NCBI RefSeq assembly: GCF_003350205.1
Contig: NZ_QLLC01000011.1
Coordinates: forward strand, 41,980 to 105,979
Origin: Brevundimonas bullata
GTDB lineage: Bacteria; Pseudomonadota; Alphaproteobacteria; Caulobacterales; Caulobacteraceae
Direction: 5' to 3'
DNA length: 64,000 nt
The notes under the pieces were generated by a model. It saw nothing but the letters and a program-made list of their open reading frames with translations. It had not been told where the DNA came from and did no database searches. Shown here piece after piece: positions 55,772 through 64,000 of this stretch (its first letter is position 1; every line of letters begins with the position of its first letter). The position numbers and the translations under genes were made by a program.

Positions 55772-58468
55772 TCAGCCGCTGTTCCTGAGGCCCGCCGCCA
55801 CGCCGTTGATGGCCAGAAGGATGCCGTTTCTGACGCGCGGGTCGTCGTCGCCGGCGCGGCGTCGGCGGATCAGCTCGATCTGCACATGGTTCAGCGGCTC
55901 GACATAGGGCATCCGCTGGCGGATCAGCCGGTCCAGCTCGGGCTGGCCGCCCAGCAGGTCGTCGTGGCCGGTGATCGACAGGACGGCGTCGCGGGTCCGG
56001 TCCCACTCCGCACGGATGGCGCCATAGATGCGCTCGGCCAGGGCCGCGTCGGGGACCAGCTTGGCGTAGCGCCGGGCGATGGCCATGTCGGCCTTGGCCA
56101 TCACCATCTCCATGTTCTGGACCACGGTGCGGAAGAAGGGCCAGGCGGCGGCCATGTCGCGCAGTTCGTCGGGGTCCTCGCCCTGGACCGCCGAGCCGAA
56201 GCCGTACCAGCCGGGCAGCATGACCCGCGACTGCGACCAGCTGAACACCCAGGGAATGGCGCGCAGGTCCTCGATGGCGGTGGAGGTCGAGCGCGAGGCC
56301 GGGCGCGAGCCGATCTTCAGGTCGGCGATCTCGGCGATGGGGGTGGCGGCGCGGAAATAGTCGACGAAGCCCGGCGTCTCATAGACCAGGGCGCGATAGG
56401 CCTTCATCGAGGCCGCCGACAGGCGCGCCGCCGTGTCACCGTGTTGGGCGCTGTAGCCGCCGTCCGTCTGCGGCCCCAGCGAGGCCAGCAGGGTCCCGCA
56501 GGTCAGGGCGTCCAGGTTCCTCTGCGCCACCTCCGGCTCGCCGTACTTGTTGGCGATGACCTCGCCCTGTTCGGTGACGCGGATGCGCCCCGCGACGGTG
56601 CCCGCCGGCTGGCCCAGAACCGCCGAGAAGCTGGAGCCGCCGCCGCGCCCGACCGCGCCCCCGCGCCCGTGGAACAGTTGCAGACGCACCCCCGCCGCGC
56701 GGGTCACGTCCAGCAGGGCGCGCGAAGCCTCATGCAGTTCCCAGCCCGAGGTCAGGTAGGAGCCGTCCTTGTTGCTATCGGAATAGCCGATCATGACCTC
56801 CTGCACCCCGCGCGCGGTCGCCACGGCGCGGGCGGACGGCTCGGCCAGCACCCGTTCCAGCGTCGGCTGCGAGGCGCGCAGGTCCTCGATGGTCTCGAAC
56901 AGGGGCGCGGCCTGGATGGGGCAGGCGGCGGGGTCGGCCGGGTCGTAGAGGCCGACCTCCTTCAGCAACAGATAGACCTCCAGCATGTCGGACGCGGCGT
57001 CGGTCTTGGACACGATGTGGGTGCGGATGGCCTGGGAGCCGAAGGCGGTCAGGGCCTGGGCCGCCGCCTGCAGGATGGCGCGCTCCTTCAGGGTCTCGGC
57101 GTCGTAGTCGGCATAGGGCGAGAACAGCGGTCGCGGGTTGGCCAGTTCATGCGCCAGCAGGGCCAGGCGCGCCTCTTCGTCGAGGGCAGCGTAATCGGGA
57201 CAGACGCCCGCGACCTTCAGCAGGTCGGCCACGACCCGCTCGTGCACATCCGAGTTCTGGCGCAGGTCCAGGGTCGCCATGTGGAAGCCGAAGATGTCCG
57301 CCGCCGTGATCAGCCGCGCCAGCCGGTCGTCGGCGAAGACGGCGCCGTGGGTGCGGATCAGGCTGTCGTGCAGCACGGCCAGGTCGGCGCGGAAGGCTTC
57401 GGGACCGTCATAGGCCGGGGCCTCGAACTGGGCCGGCAGGGGGGCGGGACCGCCGGCCAGGGCCAGATGGGTGGCCGACAGGCGGGCGTAGATCTGGCTC
57501 AGAGCCCGACGATAGGGCTCGTCCGCGCGCTGGATCGAGGCGTCGCCCGAGCTGTCGGCCAGAGCGGCCAGTTCGGGGGTGACGGTGGTCAGGTCGGCGG
57601 ACAGGCTCAACTCCTCGCCGAGCGCATTGGCCTCTTCCAGATAGAAGCGCAGCACGGCGCCCGACTGGGTGCGCAAGGCGGCGGCCAGGACCTCGGCGTC
57701 GACGTTGGGATTGCCGTCGCGGTCTCCGCCGACCCAGGTGCCGATGCGCAGGAAGGGCGGCAGGTCGGACGCGTCCAGAAGCGTTCGCCATTCGGCCAGC
57801 TGAGTCGGGGCGACGTGCAGGAAGATGCGTTGCAGCCAGTCGGTGACGGTATTGATCTCGTCCTGCACCACCAGGCCCGAGGCCCGCGTCAGTCGCGTGG
57901 CCCACAGGATGACGATCTGACGCCGCAGGGCCGCCTTCAGCGTCGCGGGCGAACAGGCGATCCCGTCGCGGTCGCAGCCGTCCAGCAGGGCGCCGACCGC
58001 GCCGATGCGGTCGATGACGCTCTTGCGCCGCACCTCGGACGGGTGGGCGGTCAGGACCGGCGAGATCAGGGCCTGGGACAGCAGGTCGCGCACCGCCGCC
58101 CGGTCCACCCCGGCTGCATCCAGCCGCTTCAGCGCCCCCTCGGGCGTGTCGGCGCGTTCGCCGGCCGCGGCCTGCTCGCGCGCGCGGCGCTTGCCCGCCC
58201 GGTCCTCGGCGACATTGGCCAGCAGGGAGAAGGCGGCGAAGCCGTGGGTCAGGCCGATGGCCTGATCCAGCGACAGGTCGTTCAGCAGGGCTTCCAGTTC
58301 GGCGGCGTCGTGCGAGGCCGGGTCGCGGTGATAGGCCACCGAGGCCTGACGCACCGCCTCGATCCGGTCATAGAGGTCCTGCCCGCCCTCGTCGCGGATC
58401 ACCTCGCCGAGCAGGGCGCCCAGCAGGCGGACCTCATCGCGCAGTCGGTCGTCGGCGGCCTGGATCAT
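55772..58468 (-). CDS. ppc: Phosphoenolpyruvate carboxylase
   Basis: The enzyme carboxylates PEP to oxaloacetate, replenishing the TCA cycle. The 898-aa protein has the catalytic His in TAHPSEVRRKS (His142), GYSDSNKDG, the FHGRGGAVGRGGG loop, and a C-terminus ending RNSG (typically RNTG). Length is normal. The gene is convergent with corA. Together with the malic enzyme at the other end of the window it controls C3/C4 flux. Confidence 0.97.
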   Translation of the reverse strand: MIQAADDRLRDEVRLLGALLGEVIRDEGGQDLYDRIEAVRQASVAYHRDPASHDAAELEALLNDLSLDQAIGLTHGFAAFSLLANVAEDRAGKRRAREQAAAGERADTPEGALKRLDAAGVDRAAVRDLLSQALISPVLTAHPSEVRRKSVIDRIGAVGALLDGCDRDGIACSPATLKAALRRQIVILWATRLTRASGLVVQDEINTVTDWLQRIFLHVAPTQLAEWRTLLDASDLPPFLRIGTWVGGDRDGNPNVDAEVLAAALRTQSGAVLRFYLEEANALGEELSLSADLTTVTPELAALADSSGDASIQRADEPYRRALSQIYARLSATHLALAGGPAPLPAQFEAPAYDGPEAFRADLAVLHDSLIRTHGAVFADDRLARLITAADIFGFHMATLDLRQNSDVHERVVADLLKVAGVCPDYAALDEEARLALLAHELANPRPLFSPYADYDAETLKERAILQAAAQALTAFGSQAIRTHIVSKTDAASDMLEVYLLLKEVGLYDPADPAACPIQAAPLFETIEDLRASQPTLERVLAEPSARAVATARGVQEVMIGYSDSNKDGSYLTSGWELHEASRALLDVTRAAGVRLQLFHGRGGAVGRGGGSSFSAVLGQPAGTVAGRIRVTEQGEVIANKYGEPEVAQRNLDALTCGTLLASLGPQTDGGYSAQHGDTAARLSAASMKAYRALVYETPGFVDYFRAATPIAEIADLKIGSRPASRSTSTAIEDLRAIPWVFSWSQSRVMLPGWYGFGSAVQGEDPDELRDMAAAWPFFRTVVQNMEMVMAKADMAIARRYAKLVPDAALAERIYGAIRAEWDRTRDAVLSITGHDDLLGGQPELDRLIRQRMPYVEPLNHVQIELIRRRRAGDDDPRVRNGILLAINGVAAGLRNSG

Positions 58469-58695
58469 CGCATTATCCTTCAGCGGGGAGGCTGGAAGCG
58501 GAACCGTATCAGCGGAATCCGAACCGCCTAGTCCCCAAGGTCAACGCTGAAACCCTTTGTGTGGTTGTCGAGGCTCTGACGCGAGAGTCGACATTTGCCT
58601 GCGGATGCTCCATAAGCCGCGGCTTCCGGCGCAATTGAACCTGCGCCTCCTCCATCACGACAGCTTTCTGGGTCGTGCTACCGCGCTGAGCGCTG

Positions 58696-58742
58696 CTTGA
58701 GCACAGCCCATTCGGGCTCAAGTAGGCCGACCGGCCGATAGC
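58696..58742. repeat. Diverged copy of the 30-bp hairpin repeat with extra stem
   Basis: It has CTTGAGC...GCTCAAG arms followed by AGTAGGCCGACCGGCCGATAG, recalling the AGTAGCCCGAAGGGCGATAG core of copies B and C. Confidence 0.5.
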
Positions 58743-58772
58743 CCCAAAAGAAAGAACGAGGATGGCGAGGAC

Positions 58773-58800
58773 CCTCTGCCGACGTGATCGTCGCCAGAGG
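58773..58800 (+). other. Strong hairpin upstream of ffh
   Basis: The arms are CCTCTGCCGACG and CGTCGCCAGAGG with a TGAT loop and one internal mismatch. It lies 44 bases before the ffh ATG and is followed by TTTCTCT. It could be an mRNA leader structure or a weak terminator from upstream. Confidence 0.55.
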
Positions 58801-58844
58801 CCGTTTCTCTATGGGGGTCAGGGTTCGCGCATGAAAGGTTTTGA

Positions 58845-60395
58845 ATGTTCGAGGCTCTGAACGAGCGACTGACAGGCGTATTCGACCGGATCACCGGCCG
58901 CGGCGCCCTGTCCGAAAAGGATGTCGAGGAAGCGCTGCGCGAAGTCCGCGTCGCCCTGCTCGAGGCCGACGTCGCCCTGCCGGTGGTCAAGGACTTCATC
59001 AGCCGCGCCAAGGAACAGGCGACGGGCGAAGAGGTCATCCGTTCGGTCAAGCCGGCCGATCAGGTGGTCAAGATCGTCTATGACGGTCTGGTCGAGATGC
59101 TGGGCGGCGAAGAGCCGACCCCGATCAACATCAACGCCACGCCGCCCGCCGTCATCCTGATGGCCGGCCTGCAGGGCTCGGGCAAGACCACGACCTCGGC
59201 AAAGCTGGCCCTGCGTCTGACCAAGTTCGACAAGAAGAAGGTCATGATGGCCTCGCTGGACACGCGTCGTCCGGCGGCCATGGAGCAACTGGCGACCCTG
59301 GGTCAGCAGATCAAGGTCGCGACCCTGCCCATCGTGGCGGGTCAGTCGGCGGTCGAGATCGCCAAGCGCGCGCTGCAATCCGCCAAACTCCAGGGCTTCG
59401 ACGTCCTGATCCTCGACACCGCCGGCCGCATCACCCTGGACGAGGCCCTGATGGCCGAGGTGGCCGAGGTCGCCCGCGTCGCCAATCCGGTCGAGACCCT
59501 GCTGGTCGCCGACAGCCTGACGGGTCAGGACGCGGTCCGCACCGCCGCCGCCTTCCACGAGCGCCTGCCGCTGACCGGCCTGGTGCTGACCCGCGCCGAC
59601 GGCGACGGTCGCGGCGGCGCCATGCTGTCTATGCGCGCCGTCACCGGCCTGCCGATCAAGTATCTGGGCGCCGGTGAAAAGGTCGACGCCCTCGACGTCT
59701 TCGACGCCCGCCGCGTCGCCGGCCGCATCCTGGGTCAGGGCGATATCGTCGCCTTGGTCGAAAAGGCCGCAGGCGAGCTGGACCAGGCCAAGGCCGAGAA
59801 GATGGCCCGCAAGCTGGCCAAGGGTCAGTTCGATCTGGACGACCTGGCCGCCCAGTTGCAGCAGATGAAGAAGATAGGCGGGCTTCAGGGCATCATGGGC
59901 ATGCTGCCCGGCGTGGCCAAGCTGAAGGCCCAGATGGCCGACAGCAACGTCAACGACAAGATGATCGCCCGTCAGGAAGCCATCATCAGCTCCATGACCA
60001 AGGCCGAGCGCAAGAAGCCCGACCTGCTCAACGCCAGCCGCAAGAAGCGCGTCGCCGCCGGCGCCGGCGTCGAGGTTCAGGACATCAACCGGCTGCTGAA
60101 ACAGCACCGGCAGATGGCCGACATGGTCAAGTCCCTGTCCAAGGGCGGCGGCAAGAACCTCCAGAAGATGGCCGCCATGATGGGCGGTCTCGGCGGAGGC
60201 GGCGGCGGCATGCCCGGCCTTCCCGGCATGGGCGGCGGCCCCGACATGGCCCGCCTCAAGGCCCTGGGCGGCGGCAAGATGGCCGAGCCCAGCGCCGACG
60301 AAATGAAAGCCATCCAGGACCGCCTCGCGGGCCTGGGCGGCGGACAACTTCCGGGAGGCCTTCCGGGCCTGCCGGGCTTCCCGAAAAAGAACTGA
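58845..60395 (+). CDS. ffh: Signal recognition particle protein Ffh
   Basis: The GTPase binds 4.5S RNA and signal sequences and targets proteins to the membrane via FtsY. The 516-aa protein has an N domain, a G domain with GLQGSGKTT (108-116), DTAGR and TRADGDGRGG, and a Met-rich M domain (about 300-435). A Gly/Met/Pro-rich low-complexity tail extends from about 440. It is the first gene of an ffh-rpsP run (27-bp gap). No 4.5S RNA gene was found nearby. Confidence 0.97.
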   Translation: MFEALNERLTGVFDRITGRGALSEKDVEEALREVRVALLEADVALPVVKDFISRAKEQATGEEVIRSVKPADQVVKIVYDGLVEMLGGEEPTPININATPPAVILMAGLQGSGKTTTSAKLALRLTKFDKKKVMMASLDTRRPAAMEQLATLGQQIKVATLPIVAGQSAVEIAKRALQSAKLQGFDVLILDTAGRITLDEALMAEVAEVARVANPVETLLVADSLTGQDAVRTAAAFHERLPLTGLVLTRADGDGRGGAMLSMRAVTGLPIKYLGAGEKVDALDVFDARRVAGRILGQGDIVALVEKAAGELDQAKAEKMARKLAKGQFDLDDLAAQLQQMKKIGGLQGIMGMLPGVAKLKAQMADSNVNDKMIARQEAIISSMTKAERKKPDLLNASRKKRVAAGAGVEVQDINRLLKQHRQMADMVKSLSKGGGKNLQKMAAMMGGLGGGGGGMPGLPGMGGGPDMARLKALGGGKMAEPSADEMKAIQDRLAGLGGGQLPGGLPGLPGFPKKN

Positions 60396-60422
60396 TTTCG
60401 ACCTTCTAGAAAGAGACTGAAA

Positions 60423-60983
60423 ATGCTGAAGATTCGTCTGGCCCGCGGCGGCGCCAAGAAGCGCCCCTACTACTACATCGTCGTTGCTGACTCGCACGCT
60501 CCCCGCGACGGCAAGTTCCTGGAGCGCGTGGGTTCGTATAACCCGATGCTCTCCAAGGACAGCGCCACGCCGCGCGTCGTCCTGAAGGCCGACCGTATCT
60601 CGGAATGGCTCGCCAAGGGCGCCCAGCCGACCGACCGCGTCGCGCGCTTCATCAGCCAGTCGCAAGACGAAGTTCTGGTCGGCAAGGTCAAGTGGACCCA
60701 GTCGAACAACCCGAACAAGGGCGCTCCGGGCAAGAAGGCTCAGGAACGCGCCGCCGAGCGCGCCCAGCGCGAAGCCGACCGTCTGGAAGCTGAAGCCGCC
60801 GCCAAGGTCGAAGCTGCCGAAGCCGCCGCCCGCGCCAAGGAAGAAGCCGCTGCTGCTGCTGAAGCCGCCAAGAACGCTCCGGCTGTCGAAGAAGCCCCGG
60901 TTGAAGCCGCTGCCGAAGAAGCCGCCGCTGAAGCTCCGGCCGAAGCCGCTGCTGAAGCGACCGAAGAAAAGGCTGAAGGCTAA
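60423..60983 (+). CDS. rpsP: 30S ribosomal protein S16 with long Ala/Glu-rich C-terminal extension
   Basis: Residues 1-82 are a normal S16 ([29 protein letters not shown]). The remainder to residue 186 is an extension: a basic linker, then a highly charged Ala/Glu segment built from near-repeats of EAAAE and AEEAA, probably a long helix and acidic disordered tail. Extended S16 proteins occur in Caulobacterales. The repeated GAAGCCGC codons could drive length variation. A terminator separates it from rimM. Confidence 0.95.
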   Translation: MLKIRLARGGAKKRPYYYIVVADSHAPRDGKFLERVGSYNPMLSKDSATPRVVLKADRISEWLAKGAQPTDRVARFISQSQDEVLVGKVKWTQSNNPNKGAPGKKAQERAAERAQREADRLEAEAAAKVEAAEAAARAKEEAAAAAEAAKNAPAVEEAPVEAAAEEAAAEAPAEAAAEATEEKAEG

Positions 60984-61023
60984 ACCCTTCGGCTTCCCGG
61001 TTTCGTCCGGGATGCAAAATGGA

Positions 61024-61054
61024 AAGCAGCGTCCGATCCCGGGCGCTGCTTTTC
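61024..61054 (+). terminator. Rho-independent terminator between rpsP and rimM
   Basis: AAAGCAGCG pairs with CGCTGCTTTT around a loop containing two extra G-C pairs, ending in a T run. It would attenuate read-through into rimM. Confidence 0.78.
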
Positions 61055-61093
61055 TGCTATCTGGCGCTTGGAATTGAGAAACGGAGCCTGTCG

Positions 61094-61621
61094 ATGAGCG
61101 ACGACAACAAGATGATCCTCGTCGGCCAGGTCGGCGGCGCCTTCGGCGTGAAGGGCGAGGTGCGGATCACCGCCTTTACTGCCGATCCCATGGCCCTGAT
61201 GACCTATCAGCCCCTGCTGAAAGCCGACGGCACGCCCGCCCTGACCCTGGTCTCGGCGCGGCCTGACAAGGCGGGCGTGGTGGCCAAGGTCAAGGAGATC
61301 GCCACGAAGGAAGAGGCCGACGCCGCGCGTGGACAAAAACTGTTCGTGCCGCGCGACCGTCTGCCCGAGCCCGAGGAAGACGAGTTCTACCTGACCGATC
61401 TCGTGGGCATGGAAGCCCGCGACCTCGACGACACGGCGGTCGGCACGGTCAAGTCGGTGCAGAATTTCGGCGCCTCGGACATGCTGGAGATCAGCCCGAA
61501 GGAAGGCGGTCCGACCTGGTATCTGCCCTTCACCCGCGAGGCGGCGCCGGAGCTGCACCTCAAGGACGGTTGGCTGCGCATCATCCGTCCGACCGAGGTG
61601 GACGAGCGCGACGAGGCCTGA
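61094..61621 (+). CDS. rimM: 16S rRNA processing protein RimM
   Basis: The protein helps assemble the 30S head around S19. In 175 aa it has an N-terminal RimM domain (ILVGQVGGAFGVKGEVRI) and a PRC-barrel with FYLTDLVGM and MLEI. The start at MSDDNK (61094) is chosen; the upstream start overlaps the terminator. The usual trmD and rplS genes do not follow: the next gene is a glutathione transferase. Confidence 0.95.
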   Translation: MSDDNKMILVGQVGGAFGVKGEVRITAFTADPMALMTYQPLLKADGTPALTLVSARPDKAGVVAKVKEIATKEEADAARGQKLFVPRDRLPEPEEDEFYLTDLVGMEARDLDDTAVGTVKSVQNFGASDMLEISPKEGGPTWYLPFTREAAPELHLKDGWLRIIRPTEVDERDEA

Positions 61622-61702
61622 TCGACCGCCACCGATGCGGTGGCTATTGCGACGGGCGGTCAGGCTTCCAACATGGAAGCTTCAATCCGCCCGGAGCGCC
61701 CC

Positions 61703-62407
61703 ATGGCCGACCTGTCCGCTTTTCCGATCACCCGCCAGTATCCGGCCCAGCATCCCGACCGGCTGCAGCTCTACTCCCTGCCGACGCCCAATGGCGTGAA
61801 GGTCTCCATCCTGCTGGAGGAGCTGGGTCTGGCCTATGAGCCGCACCTGGTGGACATCGGCCAGAACGAGACCTGGACGCCCGACTATCTGTCGCTGAAC
61901 CCCAACGGCAAGATCCCGGCCATCATCGACCCCGATGGTCCCGGCGGAAAGCCGCTGCCCCTGTTCGAGTCCGGCGCCATCCTGGTCTATCTGGCCGAGA
62001 AGACGGGGCGCTTCCTGCCTGCCGATCCGGCGGCGCGTTACGAGACCCTCCAGTGGGTCTTCTTCCAGATGGCGGCGATTGGCCCGATGTTCGGCCAGGT
62101 CGGCTTCTTCCACAAGTTCGCCGGGCGGGAGTTCGAGGACAAGCGCCCGCGCGACCGGTACGTCGCGGAATCCAGGCGTTTGCTGGGGGTGCTGGAAGGG
62201 CGGCTAGAGGGTCGTGACTGGATCATGGGCGAGGACTACACCATCGCCGACATCGCCAGCCTGGGCTGGGTGCGCAACCTGATCGGCTTCTACGAGGCGG
62301 GCGATCTGGTCGGGTTCGCCGACTTCCCGCGCGTCGCCGCCTGGCTGGAGCGGGGTCTGGCGCGACCGGCGGTGCAGCGGGGTCTGAACATTCCGGCGCG
62401 ACCGTAG
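61703..62407 (+). CDS. Glutathione S-transferase family protein (YghU/YfcG-like)
   Basis: The 234-aa protein has a thioredoxin-fold N-terminus (LYSLPTPNGVKVSILLEELGLAYE), cis-Pro region NPNGKIPAI, LFESGAILVYLAEK and a helical C-terminal domain with DWIMGEDYTIADIASLGWV. The T-P-N motif at the active site is typical of Nu-class GSTs (YghU, YfcG), which are disulfide-bond reductases. GGAGCG precedes the ATG at 61703; an in-frame ATG at 61673 is possible. Confidence 0.9.
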   Translation: MADLSAFPITRQYPAQHPDRLQLYSLPTPNGVKVSILLEELGLAYEPHLVDIGQNETWTPDYLSLNPNGKIPAIIDPDGPGGKPLPLFESGAILVYLAEKTGRFLPADPAARYETLQWVFFQMAAIGPMFGQVGFFHKFAGREFEDKRPRDRYVAESRRLLGVLEGRLEGRDWIMGEDYTIADIASLGWVRNLIGFYEAGDLVGFADFPRVAAWLERGLARPAVQRGLNIPARP

Positions 62408-62415
62408 GATAGAGG

Positions 62416-62442
62416 ACGGGGGCGCGGCGATCGCGCCCCCGT
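62416..62442. terminator. Strong hairpin between convergent GST and YegP-type genes
   Basis: A perfect 11-bp stem, ACGGGGGCGCG / CGCGCCCCCGT, has a five-base loop. There is no clear T run, so it may act as a two-way structural barrier. Confidence 0.6.
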
Positions 62443-62447
62443 GAAAC

Positions 62448-62621
62448 TCAGACCTCTTCGGTCGGGGCGTCGCCGACGTGCTTCTTGATCGACTCGATGG
62501 CGCGCTTGGCGCCCGACTTGTCGGAGTAGCCCTCGGTCGAGAAAATGATCTCGGAATTGTATTTGAACCGGACGCGGAACTCGCCGGCCTTGTCCTGATA
62601 GACTTCGAACTTGTGCGCCAT
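62448..62621 (-). CDS. YegP-type (DUF1508) small protein
   Basis: The 57-aa product begins MAHKFEVYQDKAGEFRVRFKYN and continues with GYSDKSGAKRAIESIKKHV, the beta-beta-beta-alpha layout of DUF1508 domains. E. coli YegP has two copies; this one has a single copy with Phe instead of Trp or Ser in places. Function is unknown; other members appear in stress and envelope contexts. It lies opposite the GST gene across a hairpin, and benE is upstream on the same strand. Confidence 0.85.
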   Translation of the reverse strand: MAHKFEVYQDKAGEFRVRFKYNSEIIFSTEGYSDKSGAKRAIESIKKHVGDAPTEEV

Positions 62622-62721
62622 GATCGCCTCGCTCAGACGGCCGCCAATCGGCCGAGCGTCAGGCTCTCACAGTCACGCTGGGGACGGAAGGGCGCAAAAT
62701 GTAAAACCGGGTCAGGCTGGA

Positions 62722-63894
62722 TCAGGCGCGCGGCTTGATCCAGCGCCGCGCCGCCAGCGCCAGGAAGCCGACCGCCAGACCCCAGAAGGCCGAGCCGACC
62801 CCAAACAGGGCCACGCCCGACGCCGTGGCGGCAAAGGTCAGCACCGCCGCCTCGCGATCCTCGGCCACGCTCATCATGGCGCTCAGCGACCCGGTCAGCG
62901 GCGCGATGAGGGCCAGGCCGGTGATGACGGCCAGGGCGCCCGTCGGCATGGCGATGAACAGCCCGGCCAGCGGCGCGGCGAACAGGGCGACCACCAGATA
63001 GATCAGGCCATAGAGGACGCCGACGGTCCAGCGGCGCTCGGGGTCAGGGTGGGCCTCGGGTCCGGTGCAGAGGGCGGCAGTGATGGCGGCCAGGTTGACG
63101 CCGTGGGCGCCGAAGGGGGCGAGGATCGTGCTGGTCATTCCGCCCCAGAAGATCAGTTTTCCGGCGGGCGGGGCGTATCCTGCGGCGCGCAGCACCACCA
63201 GGCCGGGCAGGTTCTGCGAGGCCAGCGTCACCAGATAGAGCGGCAGGGCCAGGCTGATCGCCGCCTTCCAGTCAAAGACGGGCATGACCGGCGACAGCTC
63301 GCCGAACAGGCCGGTCCCGGCGGGCAGGCCGACCTGGCCGCGCAGCGCCAGAACTGCAAAAGCCGCGACCAGAACGGCGGGCAGGGCCCAGGCCGCGGCG
63401 ACCCTTCGCATGATCAGGAAGACAGCCAGCAGCCCCGCCGCCAGCGCCATGTCGGCGGGGAAGACCAGAAAAAGCTTGAGACAGAAGGGCAGAAGCACCC
63501 CCGCCAGCATGGCCGAGGCGATGGCGGCGGGAATGCGCTCGGCCAGCCGTCCGAGGGCCGGGACCAGCCCTGTCAGCACCATCAGCAGCCCGGCGATGAC
63601 GAAGGCGCCGACGGCGGTCGACCACCCCAGTCCCAGCGTCGAGGCCGCCAGCAGGGCCGCGCCCGGGGTCGACCAGGCCAGAACCACCGGCATCTTCAGC
63701 CGCCAGCTCAGCACCGCGCCCGGCAGGCCTATGCCGAGGCAGAGCGCCGTGACCATGGAGATGATCTGCGCGGGCGAGGCGCCCAGGGCCTGACCCGCCT
63801 GAACGATCAGGGCGACTGTGCCGCCGAAACCGACGACCATCGCCACGGCGGCGGCGGAGAAGCTGGCGGGGGGCGGCAGACGGAACGGGCTCAT
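62722..63894 (-). CDS. benE: BenE-family benzoate/H+ symporter
   Basis: The 390-aa protein has about 11 membrane segments with the BenE-family pattern (FGGTVALIVQAGQALG, WSTPGAALLA, AIASAMLAGVLLPF, GGMTSTILAPFGAHGVNLAAITAALCTGPEAHPDP). Family members import benzoate or related aromatic or small acids. No catabolic genes are adjacent, so the real substrate is open. The ATG is at 63894, just before the window-end palindrome. Confidence 0.93.
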   Translation of the reverse strand: MSPFRLPPPASFSAAAVAMVVGFGGTVALIVQAGQALGASPAQIISMVTALCLGIGLPGAVLSWRLKMPVVLAWSTPGAALLAASTLGLGWSTAVGAFVIAGLLMVLTGLVPALGRLAERIPAAIASAMLAGVLLPFCLKLFLVFPADMALAAGLLAVFLIMRRVAAAWALPAVLVAAFAVLALRGQVGLPAGTGLFGELSPVMPVFDWKAAISLALPLYLVTLASQNLPGLVVLRAAGYAPPAGKLIFWGGMTSTILAPFGAHGVNLAAITAALCTGPEAHPDPERRWTVGVLYGLIYLVVALFAAPLAGLFIAMPTGALAVITGLALIAPLTGSLSAMMSVAEDREAAVLTFAATASGVALFGVGSAFWGLAVGFLALAARRWIKPRA

Positions 63895-63929
63895 GCGGTC
63901 AAGCTAGGCCGGGCGGCGGCGCGTCGAAA

Positions 63930-64000
63930 GAGGAAAGCGCTTGTACTCAAAAGCCCTCCCCCTCGAGGGGGGAGGGCTTTTGAGTACAAGCGCTTTCCTC
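63930..64000. repeat. 71-bp near-perfect palindrome at window end
   Basis: The arms run from 63930 to the last base 64000 and pair throughout except one extra G near the centre. The core resembles a bidirectional terminator: AAAAGCCCTCCCC / GGGGAGGGCTTTT around CTCGAG. The outer 19 bases pair too, which is unusual. It may continue past the window or mark a contig fold-back. Confidence 0.85.

Larger units (their letters stand above)
58469..58844. other. 376-bp ppc-ffh intergenic region
   Basis: No supported gene is present (frames at 58509-58721 look random). It contains a diverged member of the 30-bp repeat family (58696-58742) and a strong hairpin (58773-58800) close to the ffh start. A divergent promoter region for ppc and ffh must lie here, but I cannot locate -10/-35 boxes with confidence. 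Confidence 0.65.

Noticed and set aside
58469..58844. 4.5S (SRP) RNA gene near ffh
   Set aside because: The conserved SRP RNA tetraloop and internal-loop sequence is not present; only a simple hairpin is seen.

Overview
The window reads as chromosomal DNA of a GC-rich alphaproteobacterium, most likely Caulobacteraceae (Brevundimonas- or Caulobacter-like). This is inferred from several things: the mutS-glnD-murJ-trpS gene order, a groESL operon with a CIRCE element, EcfG-type stress promoters, a ribosomal protein S16 with a long Ala/Glu tail, many DUF and glycine-zipper envelope proteins, and dispersed palindromic repeats. I see no rRNA, tRNA, CRISPR array, insertion sequence or prophage. Most genes are housekeeping.

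Layout. 1-8.5 kb: malic enzyme (cut by the window start), dapF, a K+ channel with a C-terminal zinc ribbon, and two tandem exported prolyl oligopeptidases. 8.7-15 kb: a DUF1223 protein, kup, rsmB, a small GIY-YIG protein framed by identical inverted palindromes, and purH. 15.3-18.8 kb: a ferric-siderophore reductase/PadR pair resembling E. coli YqjH/YqjI, a hydrolase, OsmC and GNAT proteins. 18.8-28.2 kb: trpS, murJ, glnD, mutS and an aldo/keto-reductase-like protein, all on the minus strand. 28.2-29.5 kb: a maleylacetoacetate/maleylpyruvate isomerase and FAH-hydrolase pair. 29.6-33.6 kb: an envelope/stress block (DUF883 protein, holin-like protein, DUF1328, metallophosphoesterase, diacylglycerol kinase, glycine-zipper and OmpA-like lipoproteins) in which four transcription units carry EcfG-type promoters. 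33.8-44.7 kb: DsbD, pgi, a PliG-like lysozyme inhibitor (fifth EcfG-type promoter), groES-groEL, a LysR regulator and an exported M17 aminopeptidase. 44.7-49.3 kb: a GreA-like factor, an HI0933-type flavoprotein, a serine hydrolase, dut and coaBC. 49.4-51.3 kb: a small accessory patch of visibly lower GC with a toxin-module-like lipoprotein and two small membrane proteins. 51.3-64 kb: murI, an M3 metallopeptidase lipoprotein, corA, ppc, ffh, rpsP, rimM, a glutathione transferase, a YegP-type protein and benE, ending in a near-perfect 71-bp palindrome.

How the genes fit together. The exported peptidases (two S9, one M17, one M3) suggest a peptide-scavenging lifestyle. Malic enzyme and PEP carboxylase bracket the C3/C4 node. 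The K+ channel and Kup handle potassium. The clearest cross-cutting signal is regulatory: five copies of the GGAAC-N16/17-CGTT promoter lie ahead of small envelope proteins, marking part of a general stress regulon. A second theme is repeats: at least four palindromic families sit between genes, and one pair brackets the GIY-YIG gene in a way that suggests a mobile or formerly mobile unit.
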